55,529 nt of DNA from Eubacteriales bacterium. GTDB taxonomy: Bacteria; Bacillota; Clostridia; Peptostreptococcales; Anaerovoracaceae. Numbering within the stretch: position 1 is the stretch's first letter; each line of letters starts with the position of its first letter. The position numbers and the translations under genes are program-made. The notes under the pieces are model-generated. The model did not search any database, had not been told where the DNA came from, and saw only the letters and a list, made by a program, of their open reading frames with translations. This document shows, one piece after another, positions 34,080-43,244 of the stretch. The DNA lies in NCBI GenBank assembly GCA_028704515.1, contig JAQWFH010000006.1:1-55529 (forward strand), read 5' to 3'.

Positions 34080-35268
34080 AAAAAGCATGCTGATAATATC
34101 TATAACGGCGTCTATTATACTGTGGGCATTTGTAGTGGTGATAAATAACCCAATCGAATCCACAATGGTAAAAAATGTTCCCATCAAATTATTGAACGTT
34201 GACAGCCTTACTAAAAAGAGTCTGATTATGACAAATGAAGACGACTTCCGTATAGATGTCAAGATAGAGGGAAAAAAATCGGAAATAAGCAGAATAAATA
34301 AGAACGATATAATTGCAGAGGCTGATTTATACGGTTACGGTGCCGGTGAAAATACGGTTTATGTTAGCATTACTGTTCCTGCCAATATTGAGTATGTCGG
34401 AACAGCAAGCCCAAAGATAAGTGTTAATATAGAAGAGCTCGTATCTAAATACCAAGAAATAGAGGTTGAGGTTTTGGGCCAAATCCCCGCAGGTAATGAG
34501 GTTGGTGCAATAAAGGTTGAGCCTAATGAGGTTACCGTCAGGGGCGCCAAGAGTATAGTTGATAAGGTCGAACGTGTACTTGTTCAGATACCTGCAGATG
34601 AGGTTACGACAAACGAAAGAACTATAACGCTCAAGTCGCTGGCTGTGGATAAAGACGGTAACACTATAGATAATGTAAAGCTTTCGGCAAAATCTATCAA
34701 AGTGACGGCTCGTATTTATTCCACAAAGGAGGTACCTTTGGAAGTGCCTGTGACAGGCAACGTCGACAGTTCGTTTGCATTGAGCAAATTGACGGTTCCC
34801 GATAAGGTTGTTATAAAAGGTGAAAAATCGAAGATAAACGGAATATCATCTTTGAAGGCTCGAACTGTAGACATTGGCGGCATATCGGTTATGACAAAAA
34901 TCCCAGTTAATATAGATCTGCCTGAAGGAGTTGAGCTTGCGAAAGCGTCTGAAGATATACACGTTCTTGTCGAAATAAGAGGCAAATTAAGCGGCAGTGT
35001 CGCATTGATGGGAAGCGAAGTAAGTATAAGCAATGTTACGCAGGACTATAGCGCTCATGTAAATACATCTGAGGTTACGGTAACCGCGGTCGGGAGGACG
35101 TCATTAATTAATGCCCTCACAAAGGATAAATTTAAATTGACTGTCGATGCGCAGAACCTTGAGCCCGGAATACATTTGTTACCTATCAAAATACAATATA
35201 GCGAAAATTATGACAGTGTTGAGATAAATCCAAAAGAAATATATATTACTATAAATGAACAAAATTAA
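34066..35268 (+). CDS. cdaR: CdaR, YbbR-domain regulator of CdaA
   Basis: The 400-residue product has one N-terminal transmembrane helix (MLIISITASIILWAFVVVI) and four extracytoplasmic YbbR-type repeats of about 80 residues, each with a VPV/IPV-type strand and a PxxVxVxG motif. CdaR binds and tunes the diadenylate cyclase CdaA. GGGAGG precedes the ATG inside cdaA. Confidence 0.9.
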   Translation: MLRSKKSMLIISITASIILWAFVVVINNPIESTMVKNVPIKLLNVDSLTKKSLIMTNEDDFRIDVKIEGKKSEISRINKNDIIAEADLYGYGAGENTVYVSITVPANIEYVGTASPKISVNIEELVSKYQEIEVEVLGQIPAGNEVGAIKVEPNEVTVRGAKSIVDKVERVLVQIPADEVTTNERTITLKSLAVDKDGNTIDNVKLSAKSIKVTARIYSTKEVPLEVPVTGNVDSSFALSKLTVPDKVVIKGEKSKINGISSLKARTVDIGGISVMTKIPVNIDLPEGVELAKASEDIHVLVEIRGKLSGSVALMGSEVSISNVTQDYSAHVNTSEVTVTAVGRTSLINALTKDKFKLTVDAQNLEPGIHLLPIKIQYSENYDSVEINPKEIYITINEQN

Positions 35269-35339
35269 GCAGAATTGCAACAGCGCGCGACAGATTTGCG
35301 CACGATCACAACAATTTAATATACAGAAGGAGATTAACA

Positions 35340-36689
35340 ATGAGCAGATTGTTCGGTACTGATGGAATAAGAGGCATAGCAAACTCAGAGTTGACGGTAG
35401 AACTGGCTTTCAAACTTGGTAAGGCCGGAGCGTATGTCTTGAAAAAAGAAAATGAAAGACCGACTGTTCTTATCGGAAAGGATACAAGAGTATCTGGCGA
35501 TATGCTTGAAAATGCCTTGGCAGCAGGGGTTCTTTCCATGGGGGGCAATGTTATAAAAATAGGCGTATTGCCGACGCCTGCCGTAGCACACCTTGTAAAG
35601 TATTTTAGGGCCGATGCAGGTGTTGTCATATCTGCATCCCACAACCCATTTGAATATAACGGCATAAAATTTTTCAATGGCGAGGGCTTTAAGCTCGATG
35701 ACAGCATTGAAGATCAGATTGAGGATATCATACGCGATGACATAGATGTGAACAGCCACGTCACGGGCGAGAAATTGGGCAGATGCCTTGAGGGCGAGGA
35801 AAACGCGCTGAACCTGTATGTGGACTTTTTAAAGCAAACTACAGATATTCGTTTTGATGGCTTGAAGATTGCACTTGATTGCGCAAACGGAGCAGCATAC
35901 AAAGCGGCCAAGAAAGTATATCAAGAGCTCGGGGCCGATGTCGTGTCGATATTCGACAATCCCGACGGGCAAAATATAAATGACAAATGCGGCTCTACCC
36001 ACCCGGAAAAGATTCAAGCGCTTGTCGCGGAAATTGGTGCAGATATAGGATTCGCTTATGACGGGGATGCCGACAGATTGATTTCGATAGATGAAAAGGG
36101 CAGAATTATTGACGGCGACAAGACAATTTGCATATGTGCAAACAGGCTCAAGGAAGAAGGCGAACTCACAGGTGGTTGCGTTACAGCTACAGTGATGAGT
36201 AATCTGGGACTACATAAATACATGAAAAGCATGGGTATAACTGTTGACGTTACTACTGTTGGGGACAGATATGTATTGGAAAGGATGCTTAATACAGGCT
36301 GCGTCATTGGAGGAGAGCAGTCAGGCCACATCATATTTTTAAACAGAACGACTACCGGTGACGGCATACTTTCATCAATACAGCTGTTGAGGGCTATAAT
36401 TAAATCAGGAAAGAAACCTAGTGAGCTTTCCGATGAAATAGCTATATACCCACAGGTATTAAAGAATGCTTCGATTAAAAATGAAAATAAAAAGAAGTAT
36501 GCGCAAGACCCCGAAATTGTGTCAGCGATAGCCGAGGTTGAAGAAATAATGGCTGGAGAAGGAAGGGTTTTAATAAGGCCATCGGGGACGGAACCGCTTG
36601 TCAGAGTTATGATAGAGGGCCGCGATATTCAAAGGATAGATAATCTGGCGAACAAGCTTGCGGCACTGTTAGAAAAAAAATTCAGTTAA
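35340..36689 (+). CDS. glmM: Phosphoglucosamine mutase
   Basis: The 449-residue product starts RLFGTDGIRG and has the active-site serine in VVISASHNP (Ser100), the metal-binding loop YDGDADRLI and the C-terminal phosphate loop RPSGTEPLVRVM. It interconverts glucosamine-6- and glucosamine-1-phosphate for cell wall synthesis. AAGGAG precedes the ATG; glmS follows 18 bp downstream. Confidence 0.97.
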   Translation: MSRLFGTDGIRGIANSELTVELAFKLGKAGAYVLKKENERPTVLIGKDTRVSGDMLENALAAGVLSMGGNVIKIGVLPTPAVAHLVKYFRADAGVVISASHNPFEYNGIKFFNGEGFKLDDSIEDQIEDIIRDDIDVNSHVTGEKLGRCLEGEENALNLYVDFLKQTTDIRFDGLKIALDCANGAAYKAAKKVYQELGADVVSIFDNPDGQNINDKCGSTHPEKIQALVAEIGADIGFAYDGDADRLISIDEKGRIIDGDKTICICANRLKEEGELTGGCVTATVMSNLGLHKYMKSMGITVDVTTVGDRYVLERMLNTGCVIGGEQSGHIIFLNRTTTGDGILSSIQLLRAIIKSGKKPSELSDEIAIYPQVLKNASIKNENKKKYAQDPEIVSAIAEVEEIMAGEGRVLIRPSGTEPLVRVMIEGRDIQRIDNLANKLAALLEKKFS

Positions 36690-36707
36690 AAGGGAAGAGG
36701 GAAGAAC

Positions 36708-38540
36708 ATGTGCGGAATAGTAGGTTATGCGGGTCAATCGGGGAATGCCAAAGAAATTATAATTGACGGGCTTAAAAGGCTCGAGTATAGAGGGTACGAT
36801 TCGTCGGGGATTGCGCTTATATCTAATGGAAAGCTTGAAGTAAGGAAGCGCGCAGGAAGAATTGCAAACCTTGAGGAAATGATAAAGGATGAATCGTTAA
36901 ATTCAAAGATGGGTATCGGACATACGAGATGGGCTACACATGGCGCACCTTCTGATATAAATTCTCATCCTCATACAAACAAGGATGGCTCTATAGCTGT
37001 AGTGCACAACGGTATACTGGAAAACTATGTTGAGCTCAGGCAATGGCTTATTGAAGAGCACGGCATTGAATTCAGATCAGAGGTGGATACGGAGGTAATC
37101 GTACACTTAATAAGTATTTATTACGACGGCAACCTGGAGGATGCCGTTTTCAAGGCGTTACAGAGGATGAGAGGGGCTTATGCAATCGCAGCCGTATGCC
37201 AAGACGATCCCGAAAAAATAGTGGCATTTAGGCGAAATGCACCGCTTATAGCCGGAATCGGAAGAGGCTGTAATTTTATCGCGTCTGATATTCCCGCCAT
37301 TCTTAGGTATGTAAAGGAAATATACCTGATAGAAAATAACGAAATGGTCATAGTAACAAAGGATGACATAAAGATATACGACATAGATAGGAACGAGGTA
37401 CATCGCGACATATTCCATGTGACATGGGATGCGGAGTCGGCTGAAAAGAATGGCTACAAACATTTCATGCTAAAGGAGATTCACGAACAGCCTAAAGGGC
37501 TTTACGAAACTCTCCGAAGAAGAATAGATGATAATGGGATGATAAACCTGGACGGAATATGTCTCACGAAAGAGCAACTTGAAAATTTCAACAGAATATA
37601 CATCGTTGCCTGTGGTACCGCCTATCATGCTGGTTTAGTAGGAAAATTTGCAATTGAAAAAATGGCACAGATTGCAGTAGAAGTAGAGGTGGCATCCGAG
37701 TTCAGATACAGGGATCCTTTTGTAGACGATAAAACGTTGTTTATAGCCATATCACAGTCGGGGGAAACCTCTGATACACTTGAAGCTTTGCGCGAAGCCA
37801 AAAGGAAGGGCGCAAGGATTATTTCTGTTGTAAATGTAGTTGGAAGTTCTGTAGCCAGAGAGTCGGACGATGTCTTCTACACATGGGCCGGCCCGGAAAT
37901 TGCGGTGGCATCAACTAAGGCTTACACAACACAACTGATGTCAATGTATATAATAGCTCTTTACATGGGCATAACAAAGGGCACTATTGACAAGGAATAT
38001 TACGAAAGCTTCATGGAGGATCTCAAGGAAATACCGGACAAGGCGAAAAAAGTGCTTCAGCTCGAGAGTATGCTTGCCTCACTTGCGAGAGATCTCTACA
38101 AAAATGAACAGATATTTTTTATTGGCAGGGGTCCTGATGCAGGGGTTTCCTACGAAGGCTCTTTGAAGCTCAAGGAAATATCATATATAAATTCGTTTGC
38201 AATTGCTGCAGGGGAGCTTAAACACGGGACAATAGCCTTGATAGAAAAGGACATCGTTGTAATTGCTTTAGCCACTCAGGATAAGCTGTATGAAAAAATG
38301 CTTTCAAATATACAGGAGGTTAAGGCTCGCGGTGCTTATGTAATAGGTATGGCAACTGAAAACAACAAGGAAATTGAAATGCAAGCAGATAAGGTCATAT
38401 ACATACCGGAATGCAGAGATGAGTTGACACCTTTGCTTTCGGTTATACCACTCCAGCTTCTCGCTTACTATATAGCAAAGGAGAGAGGCTGCGATATAGA
38501 TAAGCCAAAAAATTTGGCTAAGAGTGTAACCGTAGAGTAG
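36708..38540 (+). CDS. glmS: Glutamine-fructose-6-phosphate aminotransferase (isomerizing)
   Basis: The 610-residue product has the N-terminal amidotransferase domain starting at Cys2 (MCGIVGYAG; RGYDSSGIA; GHTRWATHG) and two SIS sugar-isomerase domains (IAISQSGETSDTLEAL; ELKHGTIALI), ending in the usual KSVTVE. It makes glucosamine-6-phosphate, the substrate of GlmM. The 18-bp gap to glmM leaves no room for a glmS ribozyme, so control is likely through the operon. Confidence 0.98.
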   Translation: MCGIVGYAGQSGNAKEIIIDGLKRLEYRGYDSSGIALISNGKLEVRKRAGRIANLEEMIKDESLNSKMGIGHTRWATHGAPSDINSHPHTNKDGSIAVVHNGILENYVELRQWLIEEHGIEFRSEVDTEVIVHLISIYYDGNLEDAVFKALQRMRGAYAIAAVCQDDPEKIVAFRRNAPLIAGIGRGCNFIASDIPAILRYVKEIYLIENNEMVIVTKDDIKIYDIDRNEVHRDIFHVTWDAESAEKNGYKHFMLKEIHEQPKGLYETLRRRIDDNGMINLDGICLTKEQLENFNRIYIVACGTAYHAGLVGKFAIEKMAQIAVEVEVASEFRYRDPFVDDKTLFIAISQSGETSDTLEALREAKRKGARIISVVNVVGSSVARESDDVFYTWAGPEIAVASTKAYTTQLMSMYIIALYMGITKGTIDKEYYESFMEDLKEIPDKAKKVLQLESMLASLARDLYKNEQIFFIGRGPDAGVSYEGSLKLKEISYINSFAIAAGELKHGTIALIEKDIVVIALATQDKLYEKMLSNIQEVKARGAYVIGMATENNKEIEMQADKVIYIPECRDELTPLLSVIPLQLLAYYIAKERGCDIDKPKNLAKSVTVE

Positions 38541-38564
38541 TTGGGATTTTTAAGGAGGAGACGA

Positions 38565-39125
38565 ATGAAAAGAAAAATACCGGTGTTGATATTATGCCTG
38601 ATGCTTATATTCTCATTTTCAGCATGCGCAGATGATAATACAGTCGGAGAATGCACAGTTACAAGAGCATTTATCAATCAAGATTATATAGAGACAGGTA
38701 ACGAGGAAGCGGGAATTGTGGTACTGTTAACTGCGAACGTAGAGCTTGATTGTGCCGAGGAAGATAAGTATGAAGAGGTCATAGAGCTGCTTAGAGAGGA
38801 GTACATGCCTGAGAATTTCGGGAATCTAAAGCTAAAAACCACGGTGAGTGAAAATATAAAATTCAATGATATATATCTCGAAGAGTCGACGGTATATGTG
38901 GATTTTAAAGGAGAAAATTTGTCGGGAGGTTCTTTGCAGGAAACGCTTGTTATAACTCAGATAGTTGAGACGCTGACCGATAGCTTCAGTGAAGTGAAAA
39001 ATGTTCGCTTGCTCATCGACGGTAAAGAAGCGGAGACGCTTATGGGACACATAGATATATCTCAACCTTTTGTGGAGGGGATAATCAGCACAGGGGCGTC
39101 TGAAAATAAGGAGCCGGCCATATAA
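38565..39125 (+). CDS. GerMN-domain lipoprotein
   Basis: The 186-residue product has a signal peptide with lipobox FSAC (Cys near residue 21). The C-terminal half shows the GerMN domain (VYVDFKGENLSGGSLQETLV, VRLLIDGKEAETLMGHIDIS), found in spore germination protein GerM and related envelope proteins. AAGGAGG precedes the ATG at 38565. It is in line after glmS and before ahcY. A role in sporulation or the envelope is inferred. Confidence 0.85.
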   Translation: MKRKIPVLILCLMLIFSFSACADDNTVGECTVTRAFINQDYIETGNEEAGIVVLLTANVELDCAEEDKYEEVIELLREEYMPENFGNLKLKTTVSENIKFNDIYLEESTVYVDFKGENLSGGSLQETLVITQIVETLTDSFSEVKNVRLLIDGKEAETLMGHIDISQPFVEGIISTGASENKEPAI

Positions 39126-39164
39126 GATAAATTGATACAGTATTTAACACGGAGAAAATATAAA

Positions 39165-40415
39165 ATGCAAAAATATGAAGTAAGAGACTTGACATTGGCC
39201 GCACAGGGGCAACAAAAGATAGAATGGGTCGAAGCCAATATGCCGCTTTTGTCATCGATAAAAAAAGAATTTGAAAAAACGAAGCCGTTTGCCGGGGTTA
39301 AGATTGCTTTGTCCGTCCATCTTGAAGCAAAGACTGCTTATCTCTGCAAGGTATTTTCGGCGGGAGGAGCCGAAATGCATGTCACCGGTAGCAATGTATT
39401 ATCGACACAGGATGATGTGGCGGCAGCACTCGTGGAATCCGGGTTAAATGTATTTGCATACCATGCGGCGACAGATGAGGAATATGAACGTCATATTGAG
39501 ATGTCGCTGGCTTGTAAGCCAAATATTATAATAGATGATGGCGGAGACCTTGCAAGCATGCTTCACAGCAAGAGACCGGATCTGGCAGAGGAGATGTGGG
39601 GAGGCTGCGAGGAGACAACGACAGGCGTTATTCGTCTAAAAGCGATGGAACGTCAGGGTGTCTTGAAATTCCCGATGGTAGCGGTAAATGATGCGAAGTG
39701 CAAGCACCTTTTTGATAACCGTTATGGTACAGGGCAATCGGTATGGACGGCAATAATGTCAAATACCAACTTAATTATAGCCGGAAAAACTGTCGTGGTT
39801 GCGGGCTACGGTTGGTGCTCGAGAGGCATAGCCATGAGAGCCGCCGCGCTTGGGGCACAAGTCATAGTGACGGAAATTGATCATGTAAAGGCGATGGAAG
39901 CCAAGATGGATGGATTTTCAGTAATGACCATGATGCAGGCCGCACCGCTTGGAGATTTTTTTGTTACAGCAACAGGTTGCATCGACACAATAGATACAGA
40001 GCATATAAAGAAAATGAAGGATGGTGCGATACTCAGTAACGCCGGACATTTCAATGTTGAAATCGATATAGCGGGGCTTCAAGATCTTGCTGTCGAAATT
40101 AAAGAAAAGAGAAAAAACATCCTGGGGTATAGGCTTTCAAACGGGAAATGGATAAATGTTATAGCACAAGGTAAGCTTGTAAATATTGCGGCAGGTGACG
40201 GACATCCGGCAGAGATAATGGACCTAAGCTTTGCTGTGCAGGCGCTGTCGGCCATATATATAAAAGAAAATCGCCAAAAGCTTTCAAATATAGTAATAGA
40301 TGTGTCCGAAGAAATAGATTCGATTATAGCTAAAAGAAAGCTTGAAGCCTGGAATATCGAGATTGACACGCTTACAAGTGAGCAGGAAAAGTACTTAAAC
40401 AGCTGGGAAGTATAA
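39165..40415 (+). CDS. ahcY: Adenosylhomocysteinase
   Basis: The 416-residue product matches S-adenosylhomocysteine hydrolase: VHLEAKTAYL, TGSNVLSTQDDVAAAL, EETTTGVIRL, NDAKCKHLFDNRYGTGQS and the NAD-binding VVVAGYGWCSRGIA. It splits S-adenosylhomocysteine into homocysteine and adenosine. The ATG at 39165 follows GGAG; an upstream in-frame start adds eleven unconserved residues. The length fits the shorter bacterial and archaeal type without the extra insertion. Confidence 0.95.
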   Translation: MQKYEVRDLTLAAQGQQKIEWVEANMPLLSSIKKEFEKTKPFAGVKIALSVHLEAKTAYLCKVFSAGGAEMHVTGSNVLSTQDDVAAALVESGLNVFAYHAATDEEYERHIEMSLACKPNIIIDDGGDLASMLHSKRPDLAEEMWGGCEETTTGVIRLKAMERQGVLKFPMVAVNDAKCKHLFDNRYGTGQSVWTAIMSNTNLIIAGKTVVVAGYGWCSRGIAMRAAALGAQVIVTEIDHVKAMEAKMDGFSVMTMMQAAPLGDFFVTATGCIDTIDTEHIKKMKDGAILSNAGHFNVEIDIAGLQDLAVEIKEKRKNILGYRLSNGKWINVIAQGKLVNIAAGDGHPAEIMDLSFAVQALSAIYIKENRQKLSNIVIDVSEEIDSIIAKRKLEAWNIEIDTLTSEQEKYLNSWEV

Positions 40416-40539
40416 GCGCAATGTAGAAAAGAGCGAAGCAATGCGTTAAAAAACACAAATTAGAGCACCAATTTTTGATCTGCTGCATAGGATATATTAC
40501 AAATTATTAAAAATCTTTTTAAGAAGCAGGTGAAAAATT

Positions 40540-40641
40540 ATGTCAAACGGATGTGGACTTTTTAGCGGTGAAGGTGTTGATACCAGTTTATTATTTTTCT
40601 TCTTACTCTTGGTAATCATCTTCTGCAACTGTTACAACTAA
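40540..40641 (+). CDS. Small hydrophobic Cys-containing peptide, 33 residues
   Basis: The frame reads MSNGCGLFSGEGVDTSLLFF, then FLLLVIIFCNCYN. A glycine/cysteine-bearing head is followed by one hydrophobic helix and a CxC end. The plan recalls small YjcZ-like or spore-associated membrane peptides of Clostridia. An AGGTGA-type site (AGCAGGTGA) precedes the ATG and a strong terminator follows. Function is unknown. Confidence 0.6.
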   Translation: MSNGCGLFSGEGVDTSLLFFFLLLVIIFCNCYN

Positions 40642-40666
40642 AAATAGCAAACATAAGTAAGAAAGA

Positions 40667-40698
40667 GGCACGGAGCCAAGAGCGGCACCGTGCCTTTT
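40667..40698. terminator. Bidirectional terminator between the small peptide gene and gltX
   Basis: GGCACGG (40667-40673) pairs with CCGTGCC (40688-40694) and TTTT follows. It lies between convergent genes. Confidence 0.8.
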
Positions 40699-40714
40699 CA
40701 TTGTTAATGAAAGC

Positions 40715-42376
40715 TTATATCATAGCTGAAATGCGGGATCTTGTCCTCTGATCGCCGAGAATTTGCTGTATTTCCCATACATCAGGCGATTGAGCCCTTC
40801 CCATAAGTGCGATTCTTATGACGGTACTTACGTCGCCGACATGGCCTTTATATAAATCGGGGTTTTTCTTAAAGTCTTTCGGCTTTGCTGCGTAATTGAG
40901 CTTCTCTGCAATCGCCCTTATTTTGGAAAACCATGTACTTTGGTCGTCGTTGTGATCGTATGATTCCAAATATGATGATAAAATCGGCTTTATGTCCTCC
41001 GCAGGAACGTTTTCCGGGAATTTGTCTTGTACTTCAAAATAATCATCGAAGAAATAGCTTATGAACGAAAATATCTGCTTAGCACAAATCAAATCCTTTC
41101 TAGGCTTATCTCCTGTCCTTCCCAGATCGAGAATGCGTTCCCAATACTGCTCATTGCCTTCAAAGAGCGAAAGGCGTTCCGGTGCAAATTCGCGGCACCA
41201 ATCTATCATGAATTTGCATAGATCTTGTGCAGATATCTTTACAAGGACATCCTTACTTACATCGTTTAATTTATTAAGGTCAAACAGGGCACCTGATGTA
41301 GACATCTTTTCTGTTGTGAAACTAAACTCGTCAATATCCGCATCGGGGTTATCAGCGTGCCACTCTTCGAAGTTCGAATTCAAAAGTGTAAGCATATATT
41401 CGCGCATAGCTGCGGGATGATAACCTTCGCTCCTGTAATAGTCTAGAGAAAGCTCGGGATCGTGACGCTTAGAAAGCTTTCGTTTCTGGCCTGTCTCCTC
41501 ATCAATCTTCATGAGCTGCCCTGTATGACAGTATATTGGCATATCGAAGCCCGTTTTTTCAAAAAGCTCTATGTGGATAGGGAGGGAAGGAAGCCATTCC
41601 GCGCCCCTTACGACATGAGTCGTTCTCATGAGGTGATCATCGATTACATGTGCAAAATGATATGTTGGAATGCCGTTTGCTTTCAAGATAACTATATCTT
41701 GATTGTTTTCAGGCATAGTCAATGTTCCGCGTATAGCGTCGTCAACAGAAACATGGCGCATATCCTGAACGGGGATATCGGTGGAGCCGCTTGATTTCAG
41801 CCTTAGTACATAGCTAAGGCCCGCATCGATGTTACGCTTTATTTCCTCAAGGGAGAAATCCCTGCAGAGCGCATATTTTCCATATATGCCCGGGTTTTGC
41901 TTGTTTGCCTCCTGCTCAGCTCTAATCTTTTCAATCTCATCGGAAGTCATAAAGCAAGGATAGGCATACCCTTGTTTGACGAGCTCCTTTGCAAAGCATT
42001 GATATATTTCGACTCTTTCTGACTGCGAATACGGACCGTAGGCCCCTCTATCTCCGGATTCCGTTACACCCTCATCGAAGTTGATACCAAAAAATGATAG
42101 TGAATCAATAATAATTTTAACGGAGCCCTCGACATACCTCTTGTCGTCCGTATCCTCTATTCTAAGATAAAATATACCGTTCGATTGATGTGCGAGCCTT
42201 TCGCTTACAAAAGCCCCGTAAAGATTACCGAGGTGTATGAATCCTGTCGGGCTTGGGCCAAGTCTGGTTACTTTAGCGGTCTCCGGAAGCCTTCTTGCAG
42301 GGAACTGATTTTCATACCCCGCAGGGTTTTCCTTTATATCAGGAAACAAAAGCTCGGCTAATTTATTATAATCCAT
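40715..42376 (-). CDS. gltX: Glutamate-tRNA ligase
   Basis: The 553-residue product is a class I aminoacyl-tRNA synthetase with the HIGH-type motif in RLGPSPTGFIHLGN, the IEDTD motif and a KMSKS-type loop RKLSKRHD. The length and insertions fit the long clostridial GluRS. GGAGG precedes the ATG. It is a single minus-strand gene in a plus-strand block. No T-box motif is visible upstream. Confidence 0.95.
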   Translation of the reverse strand: MDYNKLAELLFPDIKENPAGYENQFPARRLPETAKVTRLGPSPTGFIHLGNLYGAFVSERLAHQSNGIFYLRIEDTDDKRYVEGSVKIIIDSLSFFGINFDEGVTESGDRGAYGPYSQSERVEIYQCFAKELVKQGYAYPCFMTSDEIEKIRAEQEANKQNPGIYGKYALCRDFSLEEIKRNIDAGLSYVLRLKSSGSTDIPVQDMRHVSVDDAIRGTLTMPENNQDIVILKANGIPTYHFAHVIDDHLMRTTHVVRGAEWLPSLPIHIELFEKTGFDMPIYCHTGQLMKIDEETGQKRKLSKRHDPELSLDYYRSEGYHPAAMREYMLTLLNSNFEEWHADNPDADIDEFSFTTEKMSTSGALFDLNKLNDVSKDVLVKISAQDLCKFMIDWCREFAPERLSLFEGNEQYWERILDLGRTGDKPRKDLICAKQIFSFISYFFDDYFEVQDKFPENVPAEDIKPILSSYLESYDHNDDQSTWFSKIRAIAEKLNYAAKPKDFKKNPDLYKGHVGDVSTVIRIALMGRAQSPDVWEIQQILGDQRTRSRISAMI

Positions 42377-42474
42377 CGTATTCCTCCGATTTTACAAAAC
42401 AAATGTGAATTAACAAAAAAATATATACATATAAAATATAATCATAATTACCCCTATATTGCAAGTAATTTTTG

Positions 42475-42675
42475 TGGTATAATATGTTCCGCGTAGCGCA
42501 AATAAATTCGTGTTATGCATGTAAGGCGGAAATCGTCCGCTCGAACATTCGGTTGTATTTATAACGCTTTTGCTGCTGAGACAGTATTTGTAAAAATTTT
42601 TGTTGACATGAAAATGATGCTGTGATATCATAGTAAATTCATAACTTGACATTTAGCACTTCAGTGGGGTATACT
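42475..42675 (+). promoter_or_regulatory. Stacked promoters of carD
   Basis: Three candidate promoters point to carD: an extended -10 (TGGTATAAT, 42475-42483), TTGACA-17-TATCAT (42603-42631) and TTGACA-18-TATACT (42646-42675). The sequence between the first and second holds a GCGGA/TCCGC hairpin near 42527-42541 and no convincing gene. This covers the 327-bp gap between gltX and carD. Confidence 0.55.
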
Positions 42676-42703
42676 GTAAGTATAGGAACCGGAGGTGTAT
42701 AAA

Positions 42704-43177
42704 ATGTTTTCCATCGGTGATAAAATAGTGTATCCGATGCATGGAGCAGGAATTATAACAGGTATTGAGGAAAAGAAGATACTCGGCGCAACGCATGAGT
42801 ATTATATTCTGTCGATGCCTTGCGGGGATATGAAAATAATGGTCCCTGTAGGTAATTGCGATGAAGTTGGGATAAGACATATTGGTGGAGCCAGTATTGT
42901 TAGTCAGGTGTTGGAAGTCTTGAAAGGACAGACAACTGAGATGCCTTCCAACTGGAATAGGCGATGCCGCGAGAATATGGAGAAGCTCAAGACCGGGGAT
43001 ATCTTCGAAGTTGCCGAGGTTGTAAGAAACCTGATGAGGCAAGACAGACAAAAGAAGCTTTCTACGGGAGAGAAAAAGCTGTTGACAAATGCGAAACAGA
43101 TTTTAATCAGTGAGATGATACTTGCAAGCGGTGAGGACAAGGAGCAAATGACTGAACTGGTGAACGAGGCGGTTTAA
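42704..43177 (+). CDS. CarD-family transcriptional regulator
   Basis: The 157-residue product begins with the CarD/TRCF RNA-polymerase-interaction domain (MFSIGDKIVYPMHGAGIITG) and ends in a helical domain (LMRQDRQKKLSTGEKKLLTNA) typical of CarD/CdnL. These proteins bind RNA polymerase and stabilise open promoter complexes. The ATG at 42704 follows GGAGG. A terminator overlaps the stop codon. Confidence 0.93.
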   Translation: MFSIGDKIVYPMHGAGIITGIEEKKILGATHEYYILSMPCGDMKIMVPVGNCDEVGIRHIGGASIVSQVLEVLKGQTTEMPSNWNRRCRENMEKLKTGDIFEVAEVVRNLMRQDRQKKLSTGEKKLLTNAKQILISEMILASGEDKEQMTELVNEAV

Positions 43178-43198
43178 TTAAATTCGCCTCGAATTTTT
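43165..43198 (+). terminator. Terminator of carD
   Basis: CGAGGCG (43165-43171) pairs with CGCCTCG (43185-43191), followed by AATTTTTT. The 5' arm lies within the last codons of carD. Confidence 0.85.
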
Positions 43199-43244
43199 TG
43201 TTTAGGCATTTGTATTTTTATTTTTTGGGGAAGGAGGTGAAAAC

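Noticed and set aside
36690..36707. glmS ribozyme before glmS
   Set aside because: The gap between glmM and glmS is only 18 bp, far too short for the ribozyme.
42516..42625. Short frame of 36 codons in the carD leader
   Set aside because: There is no ribosome binding site, and it runs over promoter elements.
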